From an uncultured Vampirovibrio sp. (GTDB lineage Bacteria; Cyanobacteriota; Vampirovibrionia; Gastranaerophilales; Gastranaerophilaceae): a DNA stretch of 64,000 nt. Positions 16,971-26,382 of the stretch are shown here, piece by piece. A program made the translations under genes and the position numbers. The notes under the pieces are model-generated. The model saw nothing but the letters and a program-made list of their open reading frames with translations, had not been told where the DNA came from and ran no database searches. The stretch covers positions 1-64,000 of the forward strand of contig CAJTPW010000002.1 of the NCBI GenBank assembly GCA_910578465.1, given 5' to 3'. How positions within the stretch are numbered: position 1 is the first letter of the stretch; each line of letters begins with the position of its first letter.

Positions 16971-17707
16971 TAAATCTTCTTTAAAACCGCACAATAGCCA
17001 AGAGGCTCCTGCCCCAGTATATATTTACCCATCTTTTGGTTATATCTTTCAAATAAAAATTTGGTAAAAATGTACAAAAGCCTGAACAAAAGTTTCATTT
17101 TGCCCATCTTTTCAAACCTTGCAATTTTTTGTGAAATATCCGCTATAACGCACAAACCATCACCAATAGGAACAATTTCTTCCATCATAAAACCATTCTC
17201 TTTTGCAATACGTTCATAGAAAAACCTTGTGTGGCGAAGATAATCGTTCGGCTGTTCGTGCTCCCAATATGCCATATTTGAGGACACGATAAAAACCCCG
17301 CCCTGCTTCAATATGCGGTTGCATTCTTTAAACAAAGGGAACGGATTGTAAATATGCTCCAAAACCTGTGTGCTTAAAATCGTATCAAAAGAGGCATCCT
17401 CAAAGGGCAACTCCTTTGTGATATCGCATTCAAAATCAAGGTATTCGTTTTTATGAAGGGTTGAAGCCCAGTCCACACAGATGTTTTCCGTTACAAACTT
17501 TTTATAAAACCCGTATAAAGGAACATCTCCGCACCCTAAATCAAGTAATTTACCATTGGCGTATTTTTCAATCAAAGGTCCGAACACTTGCGCCTGAAGC
17601 CTTAAGACAATTTCAGAGCCGTTTTTTAGAAATTCATTAGTGACACACAATTTGCCGCATTTATCGACGGAATATATTGTGGGTTTCCATTTCTCTTTGT
17701 TTTTCAT
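16970..17707 (-). CDS. SAM-dependent class I methyltransferase
   Basis: About 245 residues. Motif I is GKLLDLGCGDVPLYGF. LPFEDASFDTILSTQVLEHI is the acidic and post-II region of Methyltransf_11-type enzymes. ATG 17707 has AAGGAA 5-6 nt upstream and is preferred over GTG 17728. It is the last gene of the glycan island, so it probably methylates a sugar or lipid-linked intermediate. The acceptor is unknown. Confidence 0.82.
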   Translation of the reverse strand: MKNKEKWKPTIYSVDKCGKLCVTNEFLKNGSEIVLRLQAQVFGPLIEKYANGKLLDLGCGDVPLYGFYKKFVTENICVDWASTLHKNEYLDFECDITKELPFEDASFDTILSTQVLEHIYNPFPLFKECNRILKQGGVFIVSSNMAYWEHEQPNDYLRHTRFFYERIAKENGFMMEEIVPIGDGLCVIADISQKIARFEKMGKMKLLFRLLYIFTKFLFERYNQKMGKYILGQEPLGYCAVLKKI

Positions 17708-17742
17708 CCTCTTTCCTTCTGTTTTCACGGCAACTGTATGGC

Positions 17743-19689
17743 TTAGGAATGTTTTTTCAGTTTTGATGCGGTTAAATCCAAAAGAAAACCTGTATAGAAA
17801 GGTGTTTTAGCTGCGTATTTCCACCAAATATCCGCCATAAAAGCTTTTTCATTATTCCACGGCTTTATTTTACTTGCAAAATGAATTATAACAGGGTTTT
17901 TAAGAGCCTCGTCAATTTCATTTTTTCCAAAAATCGAAGTTAAATCTTCAATTTTATAAAAAGAATTGGAACTATCAAAAGGCGCGTATTTTGTCATTAA
18001 ATTATATTTTAAAGGCACGTGTTTAATGTTATTATAAAATGCAATATTAACAACGTCCTGATCAACTGTTCTGTAGTTATTTTTTGCAAGCTCCGAAAGC
18101 TTTGGCACCATATTTTCATTCCTCACCTTTTCGAGGTTCCAAAGCGTCACACCTGCATTGATATATTGAGAAAGATCATCCAGCCCCATTTCTCTGTAAT
18201 ATTTCCTGTCAGGATGAATCAAATACCCCGCAGCCTTCACGCCTGCAATAAAATTGTCCCCTAAATCGGTATTAAAATATTCGGATAAATCTTTTTCAAC
18301 AATAACATCAGTATCAAGATAAATTGCCTTTTTATAATGCTCAGGAAGCATTTCGGCCATTTTAAGCCTGTAATATGTCGGATTTGTAATATGGGAAATC
18401 ATTTGAGATAAATCCGAAAAAGCGGTGCCCATATTAATGAAATTGATATTGAAATTTTTAGAACACTTATATCGTGTTTGTAAATCAAAAAAATAAGACT
18501 TAAGATAACAGGGAAAATTATCGGGCACAAGCAAATAAAAATCCAAAAACGAAGTTTTATCTGCATTTTCAAGGACGGAAAGAAGCGTAACATACATATA
18601 CGGTGCGTAATTTTCATCCGAAGAAAGCACAACAGGGATAACCGTTTCGCATTCGCCCTGTATAGCCTTTGTCCCGTCTCCATTTTGCGAAATGGGGGGG
18701 GTAAGCGGTGTTTTTTGAGTTTCAGCGCTTGTTGTATCAAATTCTAAAGCGCCTAATTTATTTTGCAGCGCTTTAATATCTGCAAACGCTTCTGCAATAC
18801 CTTTATCAAACTTTTCTTCAAGTAGGGAAATTCGCTCCCTAACGCCTTCAAGTATTTCTTTGCGCTTATTTCTGAAACTTATTTTTATCCCCAAAAGCCA
18901 TATAACCCTGTACCACTTTCCGTTTGAAGGCAGATTTTTAAAGGAAAATATGCGGTTTTTAAGACCAAGATTTATTTTTTCTATCTTTTTTAAAACATAT
19001 TTTTTTGCCGTGTCAAAATCCTCAGAAGCGGAAATTCGCCCGTAAGAATCGTCATTTGAATATTCTAAAAGAACCTTATTAATAAAATACGGAGGGTCTT
19101 TTCTTATATATCTTAATACCAAATCCCAGTCGACAAGGCGTTTTAGCTTTGTATCAAAATTGCCGTACTTTTTTACAAGGGACTTATGATGACAAAAAAC
19201 ACCAATATCAATAAAATTGCCCGCAAGAATTAGTTCGTAGCTAAAATTATAGCCCACTATCCGCCCGTCGTTTATATTTTTAAAACAAGCATAAAAAGTC
19301 TTATTGAAAGGATTATGAACTATTGCATTTGCAAAATCCCGAAGATGAGAAGGAAGCATTTTATTATCGGTATCAAGATAACATATCCAAGGGTTTTTTG
19401 CCATTTTAAGACCAATATTTCTGGCATGGCATACTCCTCTATTTTTCTTGAGCTTTTTATAGATAATTTTTCTTGTTTCAATTTCCCTTGCATATGTACT
19501 TTGAATAAGCTCTTCCGTGCCGTCAGTCGAGCCATCGTCAACTATTATAAGCTCAAACTTTTGATATGTTTGCTCCAGAAGTGACTGAATTGCATTTTTA
19601 ATGCAGAATGCTCTGTTATATGTCGGCATTATGACAGAAAACAAGGGTGCTTCATTATTTAATTCGGTTTTAACTCCGATTGAATTCAT
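17743..19689 (-). CDS. GT2-GT8 fusion glycosyltransferase
   Basis: 648 residues with two catalytic domains. The N-terminal GT2 domain (about 14-240) has SVIMPTYNRAFCIKNAIQSL, IIVDDGSTDGTEEL and YLDTDNKM. The C-terminal GT8 domain (about 348-640) resembles LgtC-type galactosyl/glucosyltransferases, with YLDTDVIVEKDLSEYF as DxD motif and IIHFASKIKPW near the end. The linker contains a LLGIKISFRNK patch, a short coiled coil (ERISLLEEKFDKGIAEAF) and a run of eight C (codons TPPI, about 330-333). Slippage in that run would cut off the GT8 domain. It probably adds two successive sugars. Confidence 0.88.
   Translation of the reverse strand: MNSIGVKTELNNEAPLFSVIMPTYNRAFCIKNAIQSLLEQTYQKFELIIVDDGSTDGTEELIQSTYAREIETRKIIYKKLKKNRGVCHARNIGLKMAKNPWICYLDTDNKMLPSHLRDFANAIVHNPFNKTFYACFKNINDGRIVGYNFSYELILAGNFIDIGVFCHHKSLVKKYGNFDTKLKRLVDWDLVLRYIRKDPPYFINKVLLEYSNDDSYGRISASEDFDTAKKYVLKKIEKINLGLKNRIFSFKNLPSNGKWYRVIWLLGIKISFRNKRKEILEGVRERISLLEEKFDKGIAEAFADIKALQNKLGALEFDTTSAETQKTPLTPPISQNGDGTKAIQGECETVIPVVLSSDENYAPYMYVTLLSVLENADKTSFLDFYLLVPDNFPCYLKSYFFDLQTRYKCSKNFNINFINMGTAFSDLSQMISHITNPTYYRLKMAEMLPEHYKKAIYLDTDVIVEKDLSEYFNTDLGDNFIAGVKAAGYLIHPDRKYYREMGLDDLSQYINAGVTLWNLEKVRNENMVPKLSELAKNNYRTVDQDVVNIAFYNNIKHVPLKYNLMTKYAPFDSSNSFYKIEDLTSIFGKNEIDEALKNPVIIHFASKIKPWNNEKAFMADIWWKYAAKTPFYTGFLLDLTASKLKKHS
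18694..18701 (-). repeat. C8 homopolymer (G8 on plus) in coding sequence
   Basis: Eight consecutive C on the coding strand encode Thr-Pro-Pro in the linker between the GT2 and GT8 domains. Such a run is unusual in this AT-rich window. In surface-glycan genes of Campylobacter and Helicobacter, similar runs cause slipped-strand phase variation. Confidence 0.7.
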
Positions 19690-19724
19690 AAAAATTTTAA
19701 ACTCTCATTTAACATTGAAAAATT

Positions 19725-20483
19725 CTATTTTCTAATTATAACAACAAATTCGCGTTTTGGTATTTTGAGTTTTTTAAGATGTTTAATTTCAACATCTTCC
19801 GCAAATTTGATTTCAGCACCGTAATTGTGCTTCAATTTATCAAGAATATCCCTGCCGTATATTCTCACATGGTCTGCCTGCCCGTAATATTTCAGCCTGC
19901 CTTCCGGGGTATTTATGTTTTTATCTTCAAAAGTTTCAGCACGGGTAAAATCAAGCGGAAATGTAAGATAAATTACGCCGTTTGGCTTTAATACCCTTAA
20001 AAGCTCGGATAGGAAGCGGTTTTCATCTTCGATATGTTCCATAACATGGTTTGAAAGCACAATATCAAAAGAATTATCAGCAAAAGTAAGGCTTGTAACA
20101 TCTTCTTTTTTGCACTTAACAAAATCCCAATTATCAGGCTCTAAATCAATCGGCATATAATTTATATCGTTGCGTTTTGAAAAGATTTCGCAAAAACATT
20201 TTTCAGGAGCCGTATGCAAAATATTTAAGGGATTCAAGGGGCCCGGAGCATTTTTGCGGTTTAAAAACTCTTGATATACATAAAACAAAAAACGATGCCT
20301 TTCAAGCGAATAACAAACACTGCAGGCAGCATGGGGCCTTGGCGGAACTCCTGCGTCGATAAATTTTGTTACCTTGCCGCAAAAAGGGCAGTAATAATAT
20401 TCTCTTGAAGCTATATTTCTGTTTCTGTTTCGAATTTTATAGATAAGCTTATCAAATAATGACATAGAAACTTTATTGTGCAT
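19725..20483 (-). CDS. SAM methyltransferase with N-terminal Cys4 zinc-ribbon-like motif
   Basis: About 252 residues. The N-terminal part has YYCPFCGKV followed 20 residues later by ACSVC, a C-x2-C...C-x2-C knuckle that probably binds zinc. The rest is a class I methyltransferase with LTFADNSFDIVLSNHVMEHI and LLRVLKPNGVIYLTFPLDF. I prefer ATG 20483 (AGGA 7 nt upstream) over GTG 20513. It lies directly after the ABC exporter gene. A glycan or lipid substrate is inferred from context only. Confidence 0.82.
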   Translation of the reverse strand: MHNKVSMSLFDKLIYKIRNRNRNIASREYYYCPFCGKVTKFIDAGVPPRPHAACSVCYSLERHRFLFYVYQEFLNRKNAPGPLNPLNILHTAPEKCFCEIFSKRNDINYMPIDLEPDNWDFVKCKKEDVTSLTFADNSFDIVLSNHVMEHIEDENRFLSELLRVLKPNGVIYLTFPLDFTRAETFEDKNINTPEGRLKYYGQADHVRIYGRDILDKLKHNYGAEIKFAEDVEIKHLKKLKIPKREFVVIIRK

Positions 20484-20512
20484 GTGTTTTCCTGTTTTTT
20501 TCTTATCATACA

Positions 20513-22348
20513 CTAAACAATTGAAGCACTTTCCTGCTTTTTAAACTGCATTTCATAAAGCGCCCTATAATGGCCGTTTTCAATATTCATAAGGTCGTCA
20601 TGCGTGCCAAGCTCAACAAGCTCTCCTTCGTTTATTACAGCAATCCTGTCTGCGTTTTTAATGGTGGAAAGCCTGTGTGCAATTATAAATACGGTCCTGT
20701 TTTGCATAAGATTATCCATCGCCTTTTGAACAATAGCTTCCGATTCATTATCAAGGGCGCTTGTTGCTTCATCTAAAATCACTATAGGTGCGTTTCTTAG
20801 CATGGCTCGGGCTATTGCAACCCTCTGTCTTTGTCCGCCCGAAAGCGTTAGTCCACGTTCTCCAAGCATAGTTTCAAGCCCTTCGGGAAGCTCATTTATC
20901 ATATCTTCAAGGTGTGCGGATTGAATTGCAAGATTAAGCTCATCCATCGAAGCATCAGGGTTTCCCATCAAAATATTTTCTTTTATGGAGCCTGAAAAAA
21001 GGAAATTATCCTGAAAAACCATGGAGACGTTGTGCCGCAAGGAGGAAAGTGAAAACTCCCCGATATCAACACCATCAAATTTAATTGAGCCCGATTTAAT
21101 GTCGTAAAACCTCGGGATTAAATTAACAAGGGTGGATTTTCCCCCGCCTGAATTCCCGACTATTGCAAGGGTCTCATTCTTTTGAACCGAAAGATTAAAG
21201 TTTTTCAACACGGGATGGTTTGGAATGTATTCAAAATTTACATTTCTAAATTCAATACTGTTTTGAAGCCCCGCAAGAGTTTTCGGGTTTTCACAGTCTT
21301 TAATTTCAGGCACTAAATCAAAAAGCTCGAACACACGGCCCATTGCAACAAAAATATTTTGTATCCCCGTAAGCGTGTTCCCAAGAGTCTTTACAGGCTT
21401 ATAGAGAAGCAAAAGCGAAGTCACAAAAGAAGCAAAAGCCCCTGCTGTCATCTGTCCCGAATTTATTAAAAACGTACCGTACCCTAAAACCGTTGCAATA
21501 CCAAAGGATGCAATCAAATACATCATAGGAGACATCCAAGCAGCACGCTTTGTAAGAGACATATTGATATTAAATGAATCTGTCACCTGTTTTCTAAAGA
21601 AGGTTTCCTGCCTGTCTTGAAGCGCATATGCAGCCATAACCTTGTTGCCGCTGTATGTTTCATTGATATTTGTTGTAATATTTCCGCCAATTACCATATT
21701 TTTGTTTGAGGCTTCTTTAATCCTTTTTCTGATTAAGGCAACAGGCACAAAGGCAATACAGAGCACTAAAACGCCTATTATTGCAAGGCGGCAAGAGGAA
21801 TACAGCATAACGGCAATTAGCCCGAGAGCGCCAAATAATGCCGTTGTTATTGTTTTAAGCTGCTCAACAATGCCCGCGGAAGCCGTCTGCGGGTCTCCCA
21901 TATATCTTGAAATTATAATGCCCGAAGAGTTTTCATCAAAAAATTGCGGGTGCATATGGATGAGTCTGTGGAAAAGGTCAAATTTTACATCGTTTGTAAT
22001 TCGCTGGGAAGTCCATGCTGAAATATAATCGTTCAGATACCTCAAAACACCCTGAACTGCTGCAAAAAGCACAACACCAACGGGCAGAAGCAAAGACATT
22101 TGAATACTTGTGATTGTAAAATTAATCCCATGCCAGCTTAGGGCAAATTCCTTTCCGCCAACAACATAATCCATATAGGGTTTTAGGGCAAACGCAGTAA
22201 CACCGTCCAAAAGGCCCAAGGGAATTGCAATTGCAAAGCCAAGTAAAATTCTAAACCAATAAGGCTTTATATACGGCCAAATACGGCTCAAAAGCCAGCT
22301 GTATTTAAAAGAATTTTTAGCTGTGGTTGTATTAAGTTTCATTTTCAA
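20513..22348 (-). CDS. ABC exporter/flippase, MsbA-like (fused TMD-NBD)
   Basis: 611 residues. Six membrane helices (about 30-325) are followed by a nucleotide-binding domain with Walker A GNSGGGKST, signature LSGGQRQRVAIARA, Walker B IVILDEATSALD and the H-loop IIAHRLSTI. It resembles MsbA and other lipid or lipid-linked saccharide flippases. Within a glycan island it is the obvious candidate for moving a lipid-linked glycan or lipid A precursor across the inner membrane. No Wzx or Wzm/Wzt gene is visible in the window, which strengthens that inference. Confidence 0.9.
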   Translation of the reverse strand: MKMKLNTTTAKNSFKYSWLLSRIWPYIKPYWFRILLGFAIAIPLGLLDGVTAFALKPYMDYVVGGKEFALSWHGINFTITSIQMSLLLPVGVVLFAAVQGVLRYLNDYISAWTSQRITNDVKFDLFHRLIHMHPQFFDENSSGIIISRYMGDPQTASAGIVEQLKTITTALFGALGLIAVMLYSSCRLAIIGVLVLCIAFVPVALIRKRIKEASNKNMVIGGNITTNINETYSGNKVMAAYALQDRQETFFRKQVTDSFNINMSLTKRAAWMSPMMYLIASFGIATVLGYGTFLINSGQMTAGAFASFVTSLLLLYKPVKTLGNTLTGIQNIFVAMGRVFELFDLVPEIKDCENPKTLAGLQNSIEFRNVNFEYIPNHPVLKNFNLSVQKNETLAIVGNSGGGKSTLVNLIPRFYDIKSGSIKFDGVDIGEFSLSSLRHNVSMVFQDNFLFSGSIKENILMGNPDASMDELNLAIQSAHLEDMINELPEGLETMLGERGLTLSGGQRQRVAIARAMLRNAPIVILDEATSALDNESEAIVQKAMDNLMQNRTVFIIAHRLSTIKNADRIAVINEGELVELGTHDDLMNIENGHYRALYEMQFKKQESASIV

Positions 22349-22368
22349 TGCCTTTCAGTTAACTTAAT

Positions 22369-23541
22369 TCAAAATAGCAAATTACAATCTTGATTTTTAA
22401 ATCGGATTCTGTTTTTTTGCATATAAAAGCTGATTTTAGATTTTAAAACATACATTTCTTCATCGTTAAGTTCGTAAAACATTGGCAAACGCACAAGAGT
22501 ATTAGATATTTTATTTGTCTCTTTCATATCCCCTGCAACACGACAATATTTTTCTCCAGCAGGAGAAGAGTGCAATGGAATATAATGGAAAGGTGTACTG
22601 ATATTATTTTCTTTCATAAAGTTTATAAAATCAGCTCTCTCTTGCATGGTTTTAAATAATACATAGTACATGTGAGCATTGTGAGAACAATCATCAGGAC
22701 AATGAGGCCTGTATATGATATCATCATATTGCTTTAAAAAGTTGTCATATTCATTCCATATATGCAACCTTTTTGAATTGATTTTATCTGTATTTTCAAG
22801 TTGAGAATATAAAAAAGCTGCAATAATATCGGATGGTAAATAACTTGAACCAATATCAATCCATGTATATTTGTCAACCTGCCCTCTGAAAAATTTCGAA
22901 CGATTTGTACCTTTTTCTCTAATAAATTCGGCACGTTCCGCATATCTATCGTTATTAATGACAATTGCCCCACCTTCTCCGGAAACTACGTTTTTAGTTT
23001 CATGAAAAGAAAAACAACCAATATCACCAATTGTTCCAAGATGTTTACCTCTATATCTACTTCCCAATGCCTGAGCAGCATCTTCAACCACCAACAAATT
23101 ATAACGCCTTGCTATTTCCATAATTTTATCCATATTGCAAGAAACGCCGGCATAATGCACCGGAACTATGGCTTTAGTGCGTTCAGTAATCGCTGCTTCA
23201 ATCAAGTCTTCATTAATATTTTTAGTATCCGGCCTAATGTCGACAAAAACAGGGGTGCCGCCCCTTAATACAAACGCATTCGCAGTGGAGACAAAAGTAA
23301 AAGATGGCATTATAATTTCATCTCCCGGTTGAATATCAATAAGAATCGCCGCCATTTCCAATGCAGCTGTGCATGAATGTGTTAAAAGTGCTTTTTTACA
23401 ATTCAGTTTTTTTTCTAAAAATGTATGGCATTTTTGTGTATAGACTCCATCGCCGCACAATTTACCCTGAGTATTGATTATATCTTTCATATACTCAAAT
23501 TCTTTTCCTGTCACAAACGGTTTATTAAAATATATAGCCAT
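22369..23541 (-). CDS. wecE: dTDP-4-amino-4,6-dideoxygalactose transaminase (WecE/RffA-like)
   Basis: 390 residues, PLP-dependent DegT/DnrJ/EryC1 fold. Similarity to enterobacterial WecE is strong over the whole length: GKLCGDGVYTQKC, EIIMPSFTFVSTANAFVLRG, CFSFHETKNVVSGEGGA (PLP lysine in HETKN), REKGTNRSKFFRGQVDKYTW and PFHYIPLHSSPAGEKYCR. WecE converts dTDP-4-keto-6-deoxyglucose to dTDP-Fuc4N. The keto sugar would come from RfbA and RfbB encoded at 35400-37328. The WecF-like transferase at 25271 would use the product. Confidence 0.88.
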   Translation of the reverse strand: MAIYFNKPFVTGKEFEYMKDIINTQGKLCGDGVYTQKCHTFLEKKLNCKKALLTHSCTAALEMAAILIDIQPGDEIIMPSFTFVSTANAFVLRGGTPVFVDIRPDTKNINEDLIEAAITERTKAIVPVHYAGVSCNMDKIMEIARRYNLLVVEDAAQALGSRYRGKHLGTIGDIGCFSFHETKNVVSGEGGAIVINNDRYAERAEFIREKGTNRSKFFRGQVDKYTWIDIGSSYLPSDIIAAFLYSQLENTDKINSKRLHIWNEYDNFLKQYDDIIYRPHCPDDCSHNAHMYYVLFKTMQERADFINFMKENNISTPFHYIPLHSSPAGEKYCRVAGDMKETNKISNTLVRLPMFYELNDEEMYVLKSKISFYMQKNRIRFKNQDCNLLF

Positions 23542-23559
23542 ATGTCATTTACCTCCAGA

Positions 23560-24596
23560 TTATATATATCCTTTTTTCAATAATTTACGTTTTAAATAAT
23601 TGTATACTTTATAAAAAATCTTATACTTAAGTTTTTTAGGCTTTTTATAATCAAACTCAATAAAATGTGTCATTTCTTTTTGAAATTCTACAGGGTACAA
23701 CAAACTCAGTTCATTTAATATTTTAATAAATTGAATTATATCAATCATAGGAAAATCTTTTATCTTATTGAGGTCATTTCTTATAGTATGCCCAAATTCA
23801 AGAACTCTTTCCAATGCTAAATTAAGCCACTCACTCCTTTTTGGTGTAAAGTAATGATACATTTCTATATATGATGAAACCTTCAAATTCATTTTCTTAA
23901 GAATATTGCTTCCTTGAAACAAGCCTTCCTGTGTTGAACGATATACACCTACAACTTCGTTAACAAAATGAGCCTTACCTGTTGCCAAATGAATTCTATT
24001 CCTAAAATCATCTTCCCTAAATGCCACCTCAATATAGGGGTCACCAATTTTGGTTTCCAGAAATTTAATAACATCGTCTGTAATATAATTATTTCTAAAA
24101 ACAGAAGAGATGGTATTTCCTAATACGGCCCTTCCTTGCAGCATATCCTCAAACGTAGAGTCCAAAAAATCCTCTTCAAAATGTTGTATTGATTAGAAGT
24201 CCTACCAAAAGACAAATTAACAGTGTTGGCAGCATAAATACTGTATTCCGAATTTTTTTCCAAAAAATCAACAGCTTTTTGTAGAAAATTTTCATCAGTA
24301 TAATAGTCATCAGCATCCAAACAACAAAAATAAGGAGTATCCATATACTTATATGCTTTGATAATATTAGCCAATAGTCGCTGATTACTTGAAGAAGGAA
24401 GAACGACAAGCTTATTGGTTTTTTGTCTGTAATCTTCCAAAATTTGCAATGTTGCATCTGTGGAGCAATCATCTGTTACAATTAACTGAAAATCAAAATC
24501 AGTTTTTTGCATTAATACAGAATCTATAGCTTCACTTATATATTTTTCCTTATTATACGAGGGCATTAAAATACTGAGTTTTAAATTTTTAATCAT
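23560..24596 (-). pseudogene. GT2 glycosyltransferase interrupted by a single-base frameshift
   Basis: The N-terminal half (ATG 24596 to stop 24120) starts MIKNLKLSILMPSYNKEKYI, has VTDDCSTDATLQIL and CLDADDYYTDENF, and runs out of frame. The C-terminal half continues in the -1 frame, from about 24190 down to the stop at 23560 (DFLDSTFEDMLQGRAVLGN onward). One extra T in the T4 run (24178-24181) or the T6 run (24164-24169) would restore a protein of about 345 residues. It may be a decayed gene, a phase-off state, or a sequence error. A TTG at 24608 is an unlikely alternative start because ATG 24596 fits the family better. Confidence 0.8.
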
Positions 24597-25281
24597 TGTT
24601 TTTTCCAACCATAATACTTATTTCTTCGCCAACATCCTCATATTGCTTTACCAGCTGAAGCTTTAGCGGTTTCAATAATTCAACATATTCATCAACGCTT
24701 CTATAGTGCCAGTAGTTTGAATTTTCTTCCTTGGCTGTATTTTCTACAATAAAAAATATTGCATCTCTTTTGGCAATCCTTTTGAATTCAGTAATTACCT
24801 TTTCCAGTTTGCGCTTGTTGGTAATACCACCCAGCACCAAACTAACAAATATTATATCAATCGATTCATTTGGAAGATTAATATATTCATTTTTTAATAT
24901 TTGATATTCAACATTTTCTATTTTTGGAGCAAACTTTATTAACGTTGAAATCGGATCAACTGCATAAACTTTATCTTTTACCAGTTTTGATAACATGGGC
25001 TCAAATCTGCCCGGTCCACATCCAAAATCCAGAGCTGTTTTTTCATTACCTGTTAAATATTTTTTCAAAACATCCAAATATATTTCTTCCTGGAATCTAT
25101 CAACGGCCTCCAATTCTTCCAAAGTGTGGGTCATATTATACACGGAACGTTTTCCGTATTGCTTTGCTCTTTTTTGCCAATATTTCATTGTTCCAGAGGA
25201 TGAATTAAAAATTATTTCCCAAAAATTCTTCATATAACTTTCTTTAAAAATATTACCAAAGAACTTGATTTTATCTTTCAT
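24589..25281 (-). CDS. SAM-dependent class I methyltransferase
   Basis: 230 residues with motif I TALDFGCGPGRFEPMLSKL and VYAVDP (motif II), then LPNESIDIIFVSLVLGGI. The N-terminal part SSSGTMKYWQKRAKQYGKR is typical of small sugar- or lipid-modifying methyltransferases. ATG 25281 has AGGGG 6 nt upstream. It overlaps the ends of both neighbours, so it is translationally coupled inside the glycan operon. Substrate unknown. Confidence 0.82.
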   Translation of the reverse strand: MKDKIKFFGNIFKESYMKNFWEIIFNSSSGTMKYWQKRAKQYGKRSVYNMTHTLEELEAVDRFQEEIYLDVLKKYLTGNEKTALDFGCGPGRFEPMLSKLVKDKVYAVDPISTLIKFAPKIENVEYQILKNEYINLPNESIDIIFVSLVLGGITNKRKLEKVITEFKRIAKRDAIFFIVENTAKEENSNYWHYRSVDEYVELLKPLKLQLVKQYEDVGEEISIMVGKNND

Positions 25282-26347
25282 TAAAAACCCCTTTCCATAA
25301 TTCGGCCATATAATCGTCTCTAAAAAATTTTAAAGAATTTTTTATATTTTCTTTTCCGGTTTCCTCTTCCATATAAAAGAATTCTTCGTACTCCAAATCG
25401 ACTATTTTTTTTGTATCAAATATTATACATCCTTTTGACATAAGATGTTCAAAAGTACTTATCTCAGAACGAATGAATAATTTTTGTCCAAAATTTAATG
25501 CAAGAAAGCTGTTCCCAAGGCCTTGCTGTCTGTTTTGATTTAAAATTAAAATATTATTTTCCGATACATAATTTGCATATTCTTGCGGTGATAAAATTTT
25601 ATCGAGATATTCAAATTTATCTCCAAAAAGTTCGCAACCTTTTTTGATAATTTTGTCTCTATATTCAAGTTCACCATAGGATAAAATTGTTTTTACAATG
25701 AGATTTTTATCTTTAAATTTTGATAAAACAGCTAACATTTCTAAAGTAGATTTATCACACGAATTGTTTATTTGCACTACAAGTGAATCTCTTTTTCGAA
25801 AATTCTTTTTAGCATTATTTATCATATCCTCGGTTACAGGAAAAGTATAGCCGGCATTAAAAAAGTTTCTATTTTTACAATTATATTTACTGTTTAAAAC
25901 TTTAATATCACCATCCACATCGGTAATATATCCTTTAAAGTTTTCTCTTACAAAGTCATTTTTTTTATCCCTTGGAGCATTATACAAATCCCCACCCCAT
26001 ATCATCCAATAAACCTTTTCACGCAATATATCTTTATGGTCATACAAATAAAAAACCTCTTGAAATAAAGAATGCCAAATTACCTTTTCAGCATTTGAAA
26101 AATCAAGCCCATGCAATCTTTTTATTCGAATAACATTTTTGCCTTGAGGAAATTCAAATTCATCATACCACTTTTTGCACAATATTAAATGTTTTTTTGT
26201 ATCAAAGTTTCGATTTAGAAAATCAACAAATGGCTTGTTAAATTTATCATTAAACATTATATGAATATATTTTGCTTTTGATATTCTGTGATTTATAATT
26301 TTTATTCTGATTTTATCTATAATTTTTTGTATTAAGCCAATTCTCAT
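25271..26347 (-). CDS. WecF-like (GT56) 4-amino-4,6-dideoxy-sugar transferase
   Basis: 358 residues. The key segments of enterobacterial TDP-Fuc4NAc:lipid II transferase are present: YWMIWGGDLYNAP (WGADLY in WecF), NNSCDKSTLEML, a VKTILSYGE strand, and NQNRQQGLGNSFLALNFGQK (ARQQGIGT in WecF). It would move Fuc4N or Fuc4NAc from the dTDP sugar to a lipid-linked acceptor. The WecE-like transaminase three genes downstream supports this. No obvious WecD acetyltransferase is next to it, so the sugar could be transferred unacetylated. Confidence 0.75.
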   Translation of the reverse strand: MRIGLIQKIIDKIRIKIINHRISKAKYIHIMFNDKFNKPFVDFLNRNFDTKKHLILCKKWYDEFEFPQGKNVIRIKRLHGLDFSNAEKVIWHSLFQEVFYLYDHKDILREKVYWMIWGGDLYNAPRDKKNDFVRENFKGYITDVDGDIKVLNSKYNCKNRNFFNAGYTFPVTEDMINNAKKNFRKRDSLVVQINNSCDKSTLEMLAVLSKFKDKNLIVKTILSYGELEYRDKIIKKGCELFGDKFEYLDKILSPQEYANYVSENNILILNQNRQQGLGNSFLALNFGQKLFIRSEISTFEHLMSKGCIIFDTKKIVDLEYEEFFYMEEETGKENIKNSLKFFRDDYMAELWKGVFNER

Positions 26348-26382
26348 AGTCTACCTTTTTTAATTCTCATAACAAACAGATT

